A stretch of DNA of 13,671 nt from an uncultured Phascolarctobacterium sp. (lineage in GTDB: Bacteria > Bacillota > Negativicutes > Acidaminococcales > Acidaminococcaceae), in contig NZ_CAJMEH010000060.1 in NCBI RefSeq assembly GCF_905212365.1, positions 1 to 13,671 on the forward strand. The letters are read 5' to 3'. The translations under genes were made by a program, and so were the position numbers. Of the stretch, positions 12,853 through 13,671 are shown in pieces. The notes beneath the pieces were generated by a model. It did no database searches. It was not told the origin of the DNA and saw only the letters and a program-made list of their open reading frames with translations. Every line of letters starts with the position of its first letter. Within the stretch, counting starts at the first letter, position 1.

Positions 12853-13671
12853 ATGCAGACTTTATATTTGGAATGCAGCGCCGGTATCAGCGGCGATATG
12901 CTGGCTGCAGCTTTATTGGATTTAGGCGCGGACAAGGAGGCTTTGCGCAAAGCGCTGGACAGTATTCCTGCCGCCGGGTTCCGCTATGAGATCAGCCGCG
13001 TAAGCAAAGCGGGAGTGGATTGCTGCGATTTTAATGTGCTGCTGGATGCGGAGCTCGAAAATCACGACCACGATATGGAATTTTTGCATGGAGCGCCTGC
13101 TCACGGGCATGAGCACGAACATGAGCATTGCCATCATCACCATGACCACGAGCATGAACACGAGCATTGTCATGCGCCCCATGAGCATCACCACGCTCAC
13201 GAGCACCGCGGCCTAAACGAAGTTATTGCCATTATTAACGCCGTGGATATGAGCGAGAATGCTAAAAAAACGGCTCTGAAGATTTTTGATATTATCGCTG
13301 CGGCTGAGGGCAAGGCTCACGCCGTGCCCAAGGAGCAGGTGCATTTTCACGAGGTAGGGGCCATCGATTCCATTGTGGACGTGGTGGCCATTGCCGTTTG
13401 CCTGGACAGCCTGCATATAGACGAGGTTATCGTGCCGGAGCTGTGCGAGGGCCGCGGCAGCGTGCGCTGCCAGCACGGCGTTCTGCCTGTGCCCGTGCCT
13501 GCGGTTGCCAATATTATGCAGGCATACGGCTTGAAGGTACGGCTGCTGCCTGTGCAGGGCGAATTTGTTACGCCTACGGGCGCGGCTGCCGTAGCCGCCG
13601 TAGCCGTATTTGCCGTAGTCGCCGTACCCATATTTGCCGTAATATTTTCCGTAACCGTACTGCCTGCCGTA
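12853..13671 (+). CDS. larC: Nickel insertion protein LarC, N-terminal part (cut by window edge)
   Basis: CTP-dependent nickel insertase that completes the pincer cofactor. ATG 12853 follows TGGAGGA (12841-12847), two bases after the larE stop. LarC-like sequence is clear: LYLECSAGISGDMLAAALLDLG at the N-terminus, VHFHEVGAIDSIVDVVAIA (near residues 166-184), ELCEGRGSVRCQHGVLPVPV and GEFVTPTGAA (up to about residue 245). Between them, residues 71-118 are a metal-binding-type insert with 23 His and 2 Cys in 48 residues. The frame stays open to the edge, so the C-terminal domain is missing. From about 13587 the reading becomes a Val/Ala/Phe string unlike LarC, so the last ~85 bases may not belong to this gene. 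In lactobacilli LarC is made by programmed frameshifting (larC1/larC2); whether that happens here lies beyond the reliable sequence. Confidence 0.9.
   Translation, partial: MQTLYLECSAGISGDMLAAALLDLGADKEALRKALDSIPAAGFRYEISRVSKAGVDCCDFNVLLDAELENHDHDMEFLHGAPAHGHEHEHEHCHHHHDHEHEHEHCHAPHEHHHAHEHRGLNEVIAIINAVDMSENAKKTALKIFDIIAAAEGKAHAVPKEQVHFHEVGAIDSIVDVVAIAVCLDSLHIDEVIVPELCEGRGSVRCQHGVLPVPVPAVANIMQAYGLKVRLLPVQGEFVTPTGAAAVAAVAVFAVVAVPIFAVIFSVTVLPAV
13063..13206 (+). other. Histidine-rich segment of LarC
   Basis: Residues 71-118 of LarC: 23 His and 2 Cys in 48 positions, mostly alternating His-Glu, with a run of four His (94-97). Codons alternate between CAT and CAC and between GAG and GAA, so the stretch is not a recent exact DNA duplication. 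A nickel-binding or storage role is plausible because LarC handles nickel. Confidence 0.85.
13587..13671 (-). other. Tyr/Gly-rich antisense reading at the window edge
   Basis: On the minus strand, from 13671 inward, the codons aligned with the larC frame read YGRQYGYGKYYGKYGYGDYG and continue KYGYGGYGS, about 28 residues with Tyr or Gly at most positions. This resembles the autophosphorylated tyrosine-cluster tail of bacterial tyrosine kinases (CpsD/Wzc type). Further inward the same frame degenerates into ordinary antisense of larC. It is either the end of another gene joined here by rearrangement or assembly, or a coincidence of a GCCGTA-rich repeat. Confidence 0.5.

Noticed and set aside
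13587..13671. CRISPR array or simple microsatellite at the right edge
   Set aside because: The GCCGTA units are irregularly spaced at multiples of three with no constant repeat and spacer lengths, which fits a repetitive peptide-coding sequence better.

Overview
The window is bacterial, gene-dense and GC-moderate to high. It most resembles an anaerobic Bacillota genome. The support is the ccpN-yqfL type pair (CBS-domain repressor plus PPDK regulatory protein), an rbsKDACB ribose operon in the Bacillus-like order, strong AGGAGG-type ribosome binding sites and T-tailed hairpin terminators. A Tyr/Gly-rich antisense reading at the right edge resembles the tail of a bacterial tyrosine kinase and would suit a Negativicutes genome, but that placement is only a guess.

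Layout. 1-440: the C-terminal end of an unrecognised helical protein. 468-5158: a complete ribose uptake and activation operon (ribokinase, pyranase, ABC ATPase, permease, lipoprotein binding protein), closed by a strong terminator at 5207-5240. 5415-6900: a CcpN-like HTH-CBS repressor overlapping a PPDK regulatory kinase/phosphorylase, which together control the pyruvate/phosphoenolpyruvate node; a second terminator follows at 6910-6948. 6957-8855 (minus): glutamine-dependent NAD synthetase, divergent from a YbaK/EbsC aminoacyl-tRNA editing protein (8964-9449). Both appear to be served by one palindromic extended -10 element. 9587-11077: threonine synthase. 11078-11265: a non-coding stretch packed with inverted repeats. 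11266 to the right edge: larB, larE and the start of larC, which build the nickel-pincer nucleotide cofactor of lactate racemase-type enzymes; larA is not in the window.

How the parts work together. The rbs genes import ribose, convert its ring form and phosphorylate it. CcpN and the PPDK regulator tune gluconeogenic flux. NadE makes NAD from nicotinate adenine dinucleotide (NaAD), and LarB uses NaAD as the substrate for the pincer cofactor. The link between nadE and lar is metabolic only; the genes are not in one operon.

I did not find a convincing new multi-gene system. The points most worth a second look are: the last ~90 bases, where the larC frame stops looking like LarC and the opposite strand reads as a Tyr/Gly repeat tail (possible chimera or rearrangement); a PPDK regulator whose conserved N-terminus can only be reached from a non-AUG start; the symmetric divergent promoter between nadE and ybaK; and the hairpin-rich element plus a separate long stem-loop upstream of larB.
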